64,000 bases of DNA from Deltaproteobacteria bacterium (GTDB lineage: Bacteria > Desulfobacterota > Desulfobulbia > Desulfobulbales > JAGXFP01). The notes beneath the pieces are model-generated. The model was not told where the DNA came from. It saw nothing but the letters and a program-made list of their open reading frames with translations, and ran no database searches. The DNA is taken from positions 1 through 64,000 of the forward strand of contig JAGVGT010000065.1 of NCBI GenBank assembly GCA_020056965.1. The letters run 5' to 3'. The position numbers and the translations under genes are program-made. Shown piece after piece: positions 1-8,936 of the stretch (positions are counted from its first letter, which is position 1; every line of letters begins with the position of its first letter).

Positions 1-1
1 A

Positions 2-961
2 GTAGAGGTGGCGGGCCATCGCTCCCCCCGGCGCTTGTACGCTTACGCCCTGGAGGCCATGCGGGAGGTGGCCGACAAGATCTCCGGCAACCAGCGGGCT
101 GGGGTCAGGAACGCGGTCAGGATCGTCCAGAACATGGTTGAGGAGGTCACCCTGCAGGAGCAGCCGCTGCTCCTGGCCATGAGTACCGTCCGGGTTTACG
201 ATGACTACACCTTTTCCCATTCGGTCAACGTGGCCATTCTCTCCATGTTCCTGGGCAAGAAGATCGGAGTCGGTAAGGAAACCCTCGAATGTCTAGGTAT
301 TGCCGGTCTGTTCCATGATCTGGGTAAGGTTTTGGTCCCGGCCGAGATATTGCGCAAGGAAACCAGCCTCACCGCCGAAGAACTGGCGGCAATCCATAGA
401 CACTCGTTGGACAGCGCCCGGTTGATCATGCGCCTTCGGGCCACGGCCAAGCGCAAGTCGGCCATCATCATGCCGCCTCTGGAACACCACCTGCGCTATG
501 ACCTGACCGGATATCCCGATATCGGCTGGAAAAAGCCCCAGACGCTTTGCAGCAGGATCCTCGCCATCTGTGATCATTTCGATGCCCTGACTTCGCCCCG
601 GGTTTACCGCGATCGGGCCTATTCCGCCGATCAGGCCCTGGGACTGATGCTGGGGATGAGCGGCAAGGTTTTCGACCCGTTGCTGCTTAAAGTTTTCGTC
701 AATATTCTCGGGGTCTATCCCATCGGGACCCTGCTGGAGCTGGATAACGGCGATATTGGAATTGTTTGCCGCTCACCGGAGACCCAGGTGATGAGCCGCC
801 CCTGGGTGCTGATCCTGTATCCCGATGGCCGGGGTGGCTTCGTCAAGGGCGAGGAGGTTGATCTGGCTGCCAAGGACAAGGCCGGCTACTATTTCCGTAC
901 GGCCGTGGGCAGCGCCAACCCGGTACTCTTCAACATCCAGCCGGCTGAATTTTTAACCTGA
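2..961 (+). CDS. HD-GYP domain c-di-GMP phosphodiesterase (5'-truncated)
   Basis: The frame is open to the left edge of the window, so the true start lies outside; GTG at 8 is only the first internal candidate. The protein carries the HD signature HDLGK about 100 residues in and, some 55 residues later, HHLRYDLTGYP, which is the HD-GYP form of the second metal-site motif. HD-GYP enzymes hydrolyse cyclic di-GMP in the cytoplasm with a di- or tri-iron centre. About 90 residues follow the HD-GYP core as a small C-terminal domain with no motif I recognise. No sensory domain is visible in this part. A c-di-GMP enzyme fits with the PilZ protein at 11178-12338 and the pilus genes, but a direct link is inference. 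Confidence 0.85.
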   Translation, partial: VEVAGHRSPRRLYAYALEAMREVADKISGNQRAGVRNAVRIVQNMVEEVTLQEQPLLLAMSTVRVYDDYTFSHSVNVAILSMFLGKKIGVGKETLECLGIAGLFHDLGKVLVPAEILRKETSLTAEELAAIHRHSLDSARLIMRLRATAKRKSAIIMPPLEHHLRYDLTGYPDIGWKKPQTLCSRILAICDHFDALTSPRVYRDRAYSADQALGLMLGMSGKVFDPLLLKVFVNILGVYPIGTLLELDNGDIGIVCRSPETQVMSRPWVLILYPDGRGGFVKGEEVDLAAKDKAGYYFRTAVGSANPVLFNIQPAEFLT

Positions 962-1139
962 GGTGGCGGCCCGGCTTCCGCCCCCAGCTTGTGTGTTGCT
1001 CCTTGGGCGCTCCAGCGTTTGGCATTGCCAGTCGTAGCGCGGGTGAAGCGCAGCACTGTTTGGCCATCGCCAAGGATAAATTTCGGCATGACCTTTAGAA
1101 AGCTTGTAAACAACCGATTCACATTGCCCGGAGTGTTTT

Positions 1140-2366
1140 ATGGCCAGGATTCTTTTTTGCTGGGAGGTGGGGGAAGGCTTCGGCCATCTCCTGCCTTATA
1201 AACCATTGTTCAAAGCCCTGCGAGACCGGGGCCATGAGCTGCTCTTCCTTCTGAAGGATTTGACCAACGCGGAAAAGGTTTTTTCCGGCCTCGACGTTGC
1301 CTATACCCAGTGCCCCAAACGGAATATGCAGGGGGGGCGCTTGTCTACGCCCCGTTCCTACCGGGATGTCCTGATCAACCAAGGGTTTCTCGAAGCGGAA
1401 CCGCTGCTGGCCCGGGTTAAGGGGTGGCTTACGCTGTTCGAGATGTGGCAGCCGGATTTGATTATCTTAAATCATTGTCCCACCGGCTTGCTGGCCGCCC
1501 GGCTTTATCCGGCCCGGCGGATGCACCTGGGCTGCGGTTTCTTCGTGCCGCCCCGCCGGGATCCCTGGCCGCAATACTTTGCCGGGCGGATGGCGGCGCC
1601 GGACCGGCAAGTCGCGGCGGAAAGTCTCACTCTGCTCGCCGCGATCAACCGGGTTCTTAAAGAATTGGGTGGCGAAAAACTGACCGAACTGGGGCAATTT
1701 TTCGAGGGTATCGAGACCTGCTTCACCACCTTCAAGGAACTGGATCACTACCCCAATCGCGAACCGGTTGAATATCTCGGCAGCATGCCGCCGGGATTAG
1801 GAGGTAAGGAGGCGGTTTGGCCGGAAGGGCCAGGACGGAAGGTCTTTGCTTATCTGAAACCCAACGGTCGGATCGAGGAGTTGCTGCACGCCCTGCGGGA
1901 GTTGGCGTTGCCGACCCTGGTGGTGGGACCGGATCTTCCCGAACCGCTGGTGCGTCGTTTTGCCTCGTCGCGGCTCGGATTTTCCCGGGGAATGTTGAAT
2001 TTATCCCAAGTGGGTCAGGAATGCGACCTGGCCATCACCAACGGCAATCAAAGCACGGTGACCAATCTGTTGCTGGCCGGCAAGCCTCTCCTCTCCTTTG
2101 CCATTCATGTGGAAAACTTTTTGGTGGGTGATGCCGTCAAACGGCTGGGGGCGGGGTTGCTGGTCAAGGCCACCGGTAGCGAACCGGTGGCGCCGGTTTT
2201 ACACGAGCTGTTGGCCGGCGAGAAATTTTTCGAAAATGCGGCGCGATTTGCCGAGTGTCACCGCGGGTACAACCCGGCCAAGACCGTGGCCCGGGTGGTC
2301 GAGAGGATCGAGGGTCCGGCGGCCGCGTCCGCGGCGGCGGCCGGTTTGACTGCGCGGCGTCCCTGA
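1140..2366 (+). CDS. UDP-glycosyltransferase-like protein (GT1/MurG fold)
   Basis: A 408-residue protein. The N-terminus (MARILFCWEVGEGFGHLLP) has the Gly-rich loop and His typical of the acceptor domain of GT-B glycosyltransferases such as UGT and MurG. The C-terminal half contains a donor-site-like stretch (CDLAITNGNQST ... LLLAGKPLLSFAIHVENF) where nucleotide-sugar binding is expected. The last 20 residues are Ala/Arg-rich and probably disordered. ATG 1140 is preceded by GGAG. Acceptor and sugar cannot be read from the sequence. It stands alone, about 180 bp after the HD-GYP gene and about 95 bp before the NUDIX gene. Confidence 0.75.
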   Translation: MARILFCWEVGEGFGHLLPYKPLFKALRDRGHELLFLLKDLTNAEKVFSGLDVAYTQCPKRNMQGGRLSTPRSYRDVLINQGFLEAEPLLARVKGWLTLFEMWQPDLIILNHCPTGLLAARLYPARRMHLGCGFFVPPRRDPWPQYFAGRMAAPDRQVAAESLTLLAAINRVLKELGGEKLTELGQFFEGIETCFTTFKELDHYPNREPVEYLGSMPPGLGGKEAVWPEGPGRKVFAYLKPNGRIEELLHALRELALPTLVVGPDLPEPLVRRFASSRLGFSRGMLNLSQVGQECDLAITNGNQSTVTNLLLAGKPLLSFAIHVENFLVGDAVKRLGAGLLVKATGSEPVAPVLHELLAGEKFFENAARFAECHRGYNPAKTVARVVERIEGPAAASAAAAGLTARRP

Positions 2367-2460
2367 AATCTCCCCCAGCCCATATTCAACCCCGCTGGTC
2401 GGTCGCTTAAGCCCATCGTCTCTCATCCTTGGTAATGATCCGAAGGGATAAAAGGAAAAC

Positions 2461-2973
2461 ATGAACAGCCCCAGCGAGATAGTTGTCATCGTCGATGCAG
2501 GAAACCTGGAGATCGGACAGGCCGGTCGCGCCGAGATGCGGGCGAGGCGGTTGATCCACCGGGCCTGCTATATCCTGGTGTTCAACCGCCTCGGTGAACT
2601 GTTTGTCCAGAAACGGACTTTGAGCAAGGACATCTATCCGGGTTTCTACGATGTGGCGGCCGGGGGGGTGGTTCTGGCCGGGGAAAGCTACGAGGAGTCG
2701 GCCCGCCGGGAACTTAAGGAAGAGCTGGGAATCTCGGCAGAGCTGACCTTTTGTTGCGACCATTTCCACGACGGTCAGGATAACCGGGTCTGGGGCCGGG
2801 TCTTCACTTGTCGCCACGATGGGCCTCTGCAGTTGCAGGCGGAAGAGGTGGCCGAGGGGTTTTTCCTGGCGGTACCCGAAGTTCGAGCCTTAAGCCGTCG
2901 CGAGCCATTCACTCCCGATGGCATTGAGATCATGGACCTTTGTCTACCACAAGTTCCGGAGGCGGCCAAGTGA
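2461..2973 (+). CDS. NUDIX hydrolase, IPP-isomerase/YfcD-like
   Basis: A 170-residue protein with a complete Nudix box (GGVVLAGESYEESARREL followed by KEELGI), i.e. G-x5-E-x7-RE-x2-EE-x-G. The flanking sequence (AGRAEMRARRLIHRACYILVFN) resembles the isopentenyl-diphosphate isomerase-like/YfcD branch of the superfamily. It would hydrolyse a nucleoside-diphosphate-linked substrate that cannot be named from sequence. ATG 2461 follows AAGGAAAAC, a usable ribosome-binding site. Its TGA overlaps the ATG of the next gene (ATGA at 2971-2975), so the two are very probably co-translated. Confidence 0.85.
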   Translation: MNSPSEIVVIVDAGNLEIGQAGRAEMRARRLIHRACYILVFNRLGELFVQKRTLSKDIYPGFYDVAAGGVVLAGESYEESARRELKEELGISAELTFCCDHFHDGQDNRVWGRVFTCRHDGPLQLQAEEVAEGFFLAVPEVRALSRREPFTPDGIEIMDLCLPQVPEAAK

Positions 2974-3791
2974 TGGCGGCGCGAATCGAAGACCCGCTGG
3001 TCGGGGTCGAGCCAGCTTTGGCCGCCCTCGTCAGCGGGGCGGCGGCCGCTGCATTAGAGGCCGGCGCCACCATCCGCAGTCTTTACGAGCAACCGCATCA
3101 GGTGCGCTTCAAAGGCGAGATTGATCTGGTCACCGAAGCGGATCTGGCCTCGGAAAAAATCATCATCGCCAGGCTGAATCGGGCGTTTCCGGCGGTTCCG
3201 GTGCTGGCCGAGGAGTCGAGTCCAGACTACCGGCAAATTCCCGCCGGGCCGGTGTGGATTATCGATCCACTGGATGGCACCACCAACTTCGCCCACGGCT
3301 TCCCGGTTTTTGCGGTTTCCATCGCTTACAGTGTCGATCGGCTCAGCCTGATCGGGATAATTTACTGCCCCCTGCAGGATGAATTATTTCTGGCCTGGCG
3401 CGGGGGCGGGGCCTGGTTAAACGGCCGGCGGCTGGCGGTGTCCCGCCGGGAACGGCTGGTAGAATCCCTGGTCGGTACGGGTTTTCCGTACGCCATCCGA
3501 GAAAATCTGGACGATGTGTTGGCCAAGTTGGGCAAAGTTCTGCCCCGGGTCCGGGACCTCCGGCGGGCCGGGGCGGCGGCGGTCGATCTGGCCTATGTGG
3601 CCTGTGGGAGGCTGGACGGTTTCTGGGAACGGGAGCTTAAACCCTGGGATACCGCGGCGGGCTATCTCCTGGTCGAGGAGGCCGGTGGCCGGGTGAGCGA
3701 TTTCGGCGGCGGGGCCTGGGATCCTTACCGAACTGAGATCCTGGCCAGCAACGCCATTCTGCACCGGAAGTTGGTCGAGCTGCTTGGCTGA
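2973..3791 (+). CDS. inositol monophosphatase family protein (SuhB-like)
   Basis: A 272-residue member of the Mg-dependent, Li-sensitive phosphatase superfamily. Visible motifs are AEESS (metal site 1), IDPLDGTTNFAHGFP (metal sites and Thr nucleophile activator) and WDTAAGYLLVEEAGG (C-terminal DxA motif). The enzyme would dephosphorylate inositol-1-phosphate or a related sugar phosphate. I chose ATG 2973 because it overlaps the upstream stop and follows GGAGG at 2957-2965; an upstream TTG in frame adds only 11 unconvincing residues. SuhB homologues can also act on rRNA transcription complexes, which cannot be judged here. Confidence 0.88.
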   Translation: MAARIEDPLVGVEPALAALVSGAAAAALEAGATIRSLYEQPHQVRFKGEIDLVTEADLASEKIIIARLNRAFPAVPVLAEESSPDYRQIPAGPVWIIDPLDGTTNFAHGFPVFAVSIAYSVDRLSLIGIIYCPLQDELFLAWRGGGAWLNGRRLAVSRRERLVESLVGTGFPYAIRENLDDVLAKLGKVLPRVRDLRRAGAAAVDLAYVACGRLDGFWERELKPWDTAAGYLLVEEAGGRVSDFGGGAWDPYRTEILASNAILHRKLVELLG

Positions 3792-4001
3792 TCTTGATAA
3801 TTTCCTTGACAACCAACGGGCTGACAGGAAAGATCAGGTGCCACGCGGTGGTATTTTCTGCCGTTGCGGCCGCTAGGTGATGTCTGCTCGTCTTCCGCTG
3901 ATTCCGGAATGATGTGGCTATTGATTAGTCCATCTGGAATAAATCCATAATCTCCCTTAAACATTTGCCCTGGCCAACCGGCCTCGATTAGGAAAATATT
4001 C

Positions 4002-6002
4002 ATGGAAAACAGGCTCATCGTTCAAAATCTCCCGGAACCGGTCATCACCATGAACGGCGAGGGGCGAATCCTCTCCTGGAACAGTGTCGCCGAGTCCAGC
4101 TTTGGTCTGCGGGACGACAGCTTCATTAGAAAGGAGCTTCGGGAGGTGATGTTCGTTTATCCCGACTGTGGCGAAGATCTCTTTCTCTCGCTTTTAGAAG
4201 TGCCTCCGGGCGTTCGTCTGGAGCGGACCATCCGGCGTGGAGATGGCCGCCTTTCCCCTTATGAGCTGCTGCTGACCAGAAATGTCCAGGACGGGGTACC
4301 CATTCATATCCTTTTTGCTCGTGACATCAGCGAACGCTGGCTAAGGGAGAAGAAGCTCAATCTCTCCTACCAGAACCAAAAGATCATGAACGCTATTCTG
4401 CAGATTTCGCTGATGCAGGTTTCCCTAGATCAGCAACTGGAGTTGATTCTTGATCAGATTCTCTCCATTCCGACCATTGAACTTCTGCCCAACGGGGCAA
4501 TCCTCCTGGCCGACACCGAACCGGGGATTCTGGCCCTTAAGGCGCAACGCGGGTTTTCCGAGCAACAGTTGGCCACTTGCGGGCGGGTGCCTTTCGGCAA
4601 GTGCCATTGCGGGCGGGCCGCGCAATCCGGGCTGCTCCAGTTTGTCCACTGCATTGATGAAACCCATGACTTTGTCTTTGACCGCATGAAGCCGCACGGC
4701 CACTACTGCGTGCCGATCATCTCCGATGGTTCGGTGTTGGGGGTAATTGCCCTCTACATTCAGGAGGGCCACAAATCATCGGAGTTGGAGGAGGAATCCC
4801 TGCACGCCATTGCCAACATTCTGGCCGGGGTCATCGAGCGCAAGAGGATGGAGGGGCAACTGGTCGGGCTGATCGGGCACCTTAAGCAGACCATCAAGGA
4901 GCTTGACGATGAACGCAAGTTCAACGAGTCGGTCATCACCAGCCTGGGTAGCGGTCTGGTGGCGGTGAGCTCCGAAGGGGTGGTGGAAAAGAGTAATCCG
5001 GCCGCCCGGCAACTGTTGGGCCGGGTTTCCCGGGTTGCGGTTGAGGGTGGCAGCTTAAACGAAATTCTGGGGGTCGAGGTAGCCGGTGAGATGACGTCGG
5101 CCAGTAGCCCTGCCAACGACCAGGGGCGCCGGGAGATCATGGTCAAGGAGAACGACGGCAATAAACAACTGATCCTTGAATATGCCACGGTTCCCCGGGA
5201 GGATGCCATGGGGGGAGAGGTGGGGAAGATCATCTCCTTTACCGATGTGACCGGGCTGAAAAAGATTCAGGCCGAAATGGAGAAGATGAATCGTTTCAGC
5301 ACCATCGCCGAGATTGCCTCGGCGGTGGCCCATGAGGTGAGAAACCCCCTGGCCGGGATCAGGACCATGACCCAGGTCATCGACGAGCAACTGGCGGACG
5401 GGGCGCCCCACAAGGAGTATACCCGCCGGATCATCAAGCAGGTGGACCGGCTCAACGAATTGCTGACCGAGTTCTTTACCTATGCCCGGCCGCCGGTGCC
5501 CAGCCGACGGCCGGTTTCCCTGGTCAAGGTCATGGAAGATATCAAACCCCTGGTGCATAGCCGGTTGCAGAAGAACGGGGTGACCCTGGTCGAGGACTAC
5601 GAAATTGACTTGCCGGATATTTTGGCTGATCCCAGCCAGGTCCAGCAGGTCTTTCTGAACCTCTTCCTTAATTCGCTGATGGCCATGAAAAGGACCGACG
5701 GGCAGATCGCGATCCGGGCTCGCTACATCGGGGCCGACCACAGTGAATTCGATTCCACCAAGTTTTCCTGGCTGCGGCCGGACAACCATTACGTAACGGT
5801 CTATTTCAGCGACGACGGCGGTGGGATGGAGCCGGAGGTGCTGGAAAAAGTCTTCGAACCTTTCTTTACCACCCGCCACGATGGTTCCGGCTTGGGGTTG
5901 TCGATTGTCTACCGGATTCTCAAGGAGAACAACGCCGGGATCATGGTGGAGAGTACCCCCGGCGCGGGTGCGACCTTCATCATTTTCTTCAGTACCGATT
6001 GA
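4002..6002 (+). CDS. PAS-GAF-PAS sensor histidine kinase
   Basis: A 666-residue cytoplasmic histidine kinase with no membrane segment. Domains in order: PAS (about 1-115), GAF (about 130-280), a short coiled coil, a second PAS (about 305-425), HisKA with the phospho-acceptor in AHEVRNPLAG (His444), and HATPase with N box (VFLNLFLNSLM), G1 box (DDGGGM), F box (EPFF) and G2 box (GSGLGLSIV). This is the NtrB-like class that usually partners NtrC-type regulators. Just such a regulator starts 124 bp downstream, so the pair is likely cognate. The GAF domain holds CHCGRAAQSG, reminiscent of a redox- or metal-sensitive GAF; ligand unknown. ATG 4002 follows AGGAAAAT. Confidence 0.9.
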   Translation: MENRLIVQNLPEPVITMNGEGRILSWNSVAESSFGLRDDSFIRKELREVMFVYPDCGEDLFLSLLEVPPGVRLERTIRRGDGRLSPYELLLTRNVQDGVPIHILFARDISERWLREKKLNLSYQNQKIMNAILQISLMQVSLDQQLELILDQILSIPTIELLPNGAILLADTEPGILALKAQRGFSEQQLATCGRVPFGKCHCGRAAQSGLLQFVHCIDETHDFVFDRMKPHGHYCVPIISDGSVLGVIALYIQEGHKSSELEEESLHAIANILAGVIERKRMEGQLVGLIGHLKQTIKELDDERKFNESVITSLGSGLVAVSSEGVVEKSNPAARQLLGRVSRVAVEGGSLNEILGVEVAGEMTSASSPANDQGRREIMVKENDGNKQLILEYATVPREDAMGGEVGKIISFTDVTGLKKIQAEMEKMNRFSTIAEIASAVAHEVRNPLAGIRTMTQVIDEQLADGAPHKEYTRRIIKQVDRLNELLTEFFTYARPPVPSRRPVSLVKVMEDIKPLVHSRLQKNGVTLVEDYEIDLPDILADPSQVQQVFLNLFLNSLMAMKRTDGQIAIRARYIGADHSEFDSTKFSWLRPDNHYVTVYFSDDGGGMEPEVLEKVFEPFFTTRHDGSGLGLSIVYRILKENNAGIMVESTPGAGATFIIFFSTD

Positions 6003-6126
6003 GTAATTGGCAGATTATAACCAGATTGGTCTGGGTGGTCAAAACGGCATTCCTCTAAGGCTATAGATAAACTAATAGCTGTAAGGCATAAATTGCACAG
6101 CTCATTTCATAACGGCTTCTAAGCAT

Positions 6127-7440
6127 ATGGGTAAGATACTAATTGTCGAGGATTCTCCCGACTTGCAGATGGTTCTGCGGGACTTGGTGGAGAAGGAAGG
6201 GTACGTGGCTTTTGTCGCCAACAGCGGGGCGGAAGCCCTGGCCGTGGCGCGCAGTCAGGTCCTCGACCTGGTTTTTCTGGACATCGGCCTGCCGGACTTG
6301 AGCGGTATTGAACTGATCGGTTCCCTGCAGCGCCTGATCCCCGATGTGGACGTGGTGATGCTGACCGCCGTCAACGATGCCCGGACGGCGGTGGAGGCCT
6401 TGAAGTCCGGGGCGATCGATTACATCCTCAAGCCCTTTGAACTCCTGGAGTTTCGGAAACTTCTCAACCGGTTGATGTCGGCCCGGCAGTCGGCCCGGCA
6501 GTTGCGCATCGATTCGCTGGAGAAAGGCCGGGGTTGGGAGCTGCTGGGACAGAGCCCGGTCATGATCGGTTTGCGCCAGCATATCGCCACCGCCGCCGCC
6601 GTCAAGGCCCCGGTCCTGATCTGCGGGGAAACCGGCACCGGCAAGGAGCTGGTCGCCCGGGCCTTGCACAGCCGCTCCGGGAAAGGGGTCTTCGTCAAGG
6701 TGGATTGCGGCACCCTCTCGGCCAGCATTATCGAGGCGGAACTTTTCGGGTATGAAAAGGGCGCCTTCACCGATGCTAAGGAGACTCGCAAGGGACTGGT
6801 CGAGGTGGCCGATGGCGGTATCCTTTTCCTGGACGAGATCGGCAATCTGCCTCTGGCCTTGCAGCCCAAGCTGCTGCGGCTCATCGAAGAGTCGGTGTTC
6901 CGGAGGGTGGGCGGGGTCCACGACATTCAGGTAAATGTCCGGATTGTTGCCGCTACCAATGTCAACATTGACGAGGAGATCCGCCAGGGGCGCTTCCGGG
7001 AAGACCTCTACTACCGGCTCAATGTGATCACCCTGGTGCCGCCACCACTACGGCAGCGGCGGGAGGATATCCTCCTGCTCGCCGACCACTACCTGCGTTT
7101 TTTTGCCGGCGAAATGAATAAGCGGCTGCGCGGTCTTACCCCGGAAACCGAGGAAGCCCTGCTGTCCTACGATTTCCCGGGCAACGTCCGGGAGTTGAAG
7201 AACCTCATCGAAAGGGCGGTCATCTACAGCCAGGGGGAACGGCTCTCCTTGGTGGGGCTGACCTCCCGTTCCGGAGGTGAGACGGCCGCTGTTCAGGAAC
7301 CTCGTGAATATCCGACCCTCCGGGAGATGGAAAAGAGTTACATTCAGCAGGTGTTGGACGCCGCCGGCCAGAATAAATCCCAGGCCGCCAGGACCTTGGG
7401 GATCTCCCGGGCGACCCTGCGCGAAAAACTCGGCAGCTGA
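6127..7440 (+). CDS. NtrC-family sigma-54-dependent response regulator
   Basis: A 437-residue regulator: receiver (1-120, phospho-acceptor Asp52 in DLVFLDIGLPD), AAA+ sigma-54 interaction domain with Walker A GETGTGKE, and a Fis-type helix-turn-helix at the C-terminus (NKSQAARTLGISRATLREKL). The sigma-54 contact loop reads GAFTDA rather than GAFTGA, a variant found in many functional homologues. It probably receives phosphate from the kinase at 4002-6002 and activates sigma-54 promoters. The target genes are not obvious from the sequence. Confidence 0.9.
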   Translation: MGKILIVEDSPDLQMVLRDLVEKEGYVAFVANSGAEALAVARSQVLDLVFLDIGLPDLSGIELIGSLQRLIPDVDVVMLTAVNDARTAVEALKSGAIDYILKPFELLEFRKLLNRLMSARQSARQLRIDSLEKGRGWELLGQSPVMIGLRQHIATAAAVKAPVLICGETGTGKELVARALHSRSGKGVFVKVDCGTLSASIIEAELFGYEKGAFTDAKETRKGLVEVADGGILFLDEIGNLPLALQPKLLRLIEESVFRRVGGVHDIQVNVRIVAATNVNIDEEIRQGRFREDLYYRLNVITLVPPPLRQRREDILLLADHYLRFFAGEMNKRLRGLTPETEEALLSYDFPGNVRELKNLIERAVIYSQGERLSLVGLTSRSGGETAAVQEPREYPTLREMEKSYIQQVLDAAGQNKSQAARTLGISRATLREKLGS

Positions 7441-7686
7441 TCAATTTTTTATCACCTGGCTGGAAATCGACCACCTGAGGTCGGCGCCATTTTTCTCCAG
7501 CCGGTTCGGTTTATTTTCGGTTCTGTATCCATAACTATCCATAATTATTAGCTGAATTTGCTGTTGCGCGCATGGTCGTGTTGCGTTGGCATGACTATTG
7601 ATATTCCATCATTTCAAATGAAAAAGATGAGGCGCGGTGGTCTGCTCCCCCTGCCGGACCAGGTGGGCAGGAAGTTCTATACAACG

Positions 7687-8904
7687 GTGAATGTTTTGGG
7701 CGAAAAAGAAAATTTAAAAAAAATCCTGATCGTTGATGACGAAGAGGACATGGTCTGGTCTCTGCGACAGAACATCAACAATGATTACCTGCAGGTCGAG
7801 ATCTTCACTGCGGCCTCTGGGGAAGAAGCCCTGACCGTATTGAGCAGCAATCACATCGATCTGGTGCTGACCGACATCCGGATGCCGGGGATGAGCGGGC
7901 TTGACCTGCTCCTGGAGGTGAAGAATCGCTTTCCCTACACCATGGTCATTATTATGACCGCCTTCCCCTCCAATGAATTCAAAAAAGAGGCCCTGTTGCG
8001 CGGCAGCCTGCATTTCATCGAAAAACCCTTCGATATCAAGGAGCTGCGTGATCTGATCCGCCACGCCCTGCGCGAGGAGAACGTCTTTAAGGGCACGGTC
8101 GCCGGAGTGGGGCTTGCCGATGTCATCCAGATCAATGGGTTGTCCAGGGCCACCTCGCTGCTGCGGGTCAAGCAGGGTGAGCAGCTGGGGGTGATCTATT
8201 TTCAGGAAGGTCAGGTGGTGCATGCCATGTGCGGTGACCTCGAAGGGGAGGACGCGTTTTTTAAGATCATGGAATTCACCGGAGGGCGGCTGGACAGCAT
8301 GTCCTTCAACGATCTGCCGGCTCGGACCATCAATGCGCCGGTCGAGGCGCTGATCATCGAAGCGGCCCGGAGACTCGACGAGAGCGGTGGTGGTGATTCG
8401 ACCGGGCCGGATTGTGCCGATATTGATCTGGAGGTCCAGATCAATGAGATAAAGTCAGCCCCCGCTGGGGGGGGAATAAACCATGGTTCCGGGTTGGCTT
8501 TTGCCGTGCAAACCGGTACCGAACCTGTTAACAGGGAGGATGAAATGAGCAGTCTTAAAGATCTATTGTCCGAGTTCACCAACATACCTGGCGTTAATAC
8601 GGCCTGTCTGGTCGGTCGAGATGGCTTTTTGCTTGACAGCATCGCCATGTCCGGCATTGATACCGAGATGATCGGCGCCATTGCCTCCAGCGGATTCGGT
8701 GCCTCGGAATCCATGGGCAAACAGCTGGGCAAGGGGGCCTTGAGCATGAGCATGATTGAATTCGCCAATGGTCCGGTCATGCTGTCACCGGTTGGCGACG
8801 ATGCCTTTTTGGTTATTGTTGCCGATAAGGACGCCAATCTGGGAATGATCCGCTTGAAAATCAAGAAACACGCCAGCCTCATTGCTGAGACTGCCGCCAT
8901 CTGA
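7687..8904 (+). CDS. response regulator with DUF4388 and C-terminal Roadblock/LC7 domain
   Basis: The frame stays open from TTG 7558; GTG 7687 puts the receiver motif KKILIVDDEED about 10 residues from the start and is my choice, but ATG 7618 is possible. Order: receiver (phospho-acceptor Asp in LVLTDIRMPG), a DUF4388/PatA-like region (GTVAGVGLADVIQI ... GVIYFQEGQVVHAMCGD), a Gly/Pro-rich linker of about 50 residues, then a Roadblock/LC7 domain of about 119 residues (NIPGVNTACLVGRDGFLLD ... IRLKIKKHASLIAE). Roadblock domains dimerise and commonly regulate Ras-like GTPases such as MglA. The linker-Roadblock junction carries a second strong start (8545), so the last domain may also be made alone. 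A receiver wired to a Roadblock domain suggests phosphorylation-controlled polarity or motility signalling (inference). Confidence 0.82.
   Translation: MNVLGEKENLKKILIVDDEEDMVWSLRQNINNDYLQVEIFTAASGEEALTVLSSNHIDLVLTDIRMPGMSGLDLLLEVKNRFPYTMVIIMTAFPSNEFKKEALLRGSLHFIEKPFDIKELRDLIRHALREENVFKGTVAGVGLADVIQINGLSRATSLLRVKQGEQLGVIYFQEGQVVHAMCGDLEGEDAFFKIMEFTGGRLDSMSFNDLPARTINAPVEALIIEAARRLDESGGGDSTGPDCADIDLEVQINEIKSAPAGGGINHGSGLAFAVQTGTEPVNREDEMSSLKDLLSEFTNIPGVNTACLVGRDGFLLDSIAMSGIDTEMIGAIASSGFGASESMGKQLGKGALSMSMIEFANGPVMLSPVGDDAFLVIVADKDANLGMIRLKIKKHASLIAETAAI
8545..8904 (+). CDS. possible free Roadblock/LC7 protein from an internal start
   Basis: Inside the preceding frame, ATG 8545 is preceded by GGGAGGA (8534-8540) at ideal spacing, following a low-complexity linker. 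Translation from here would give a 119-residue stand-alone Roadblock/LC7 protein, the normal size of MglB-like family members. Either the cell makes both a long and a short form, or two formerly separate genes have fused and kept the old initiation site. The sequence alone cannot decide which. Confidence 0.45.
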   Translation: MSSLKDLLSEFTNIPGVNTACLVGRDGFLLDSIAMSGIDTEMIGAIASSGFGASESMGKQLGKGALSMSMIEFANGPVMLSPVGDDAFLVIVADKDANLGMIRLKIKKHASLIAETAAI

Positions 8905-8936
8905 GGCGGTTATCCGAAACCTGGAGGTATTTTTTT

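Noticed and set aside
6752-6781. GAFTDA instead of GAFTGA in the NtrC-type regulator as a loss of function
   Set aside because: GAFTDA is a frequent variant in sigma-54 activators of this group, so no defect is inferred.
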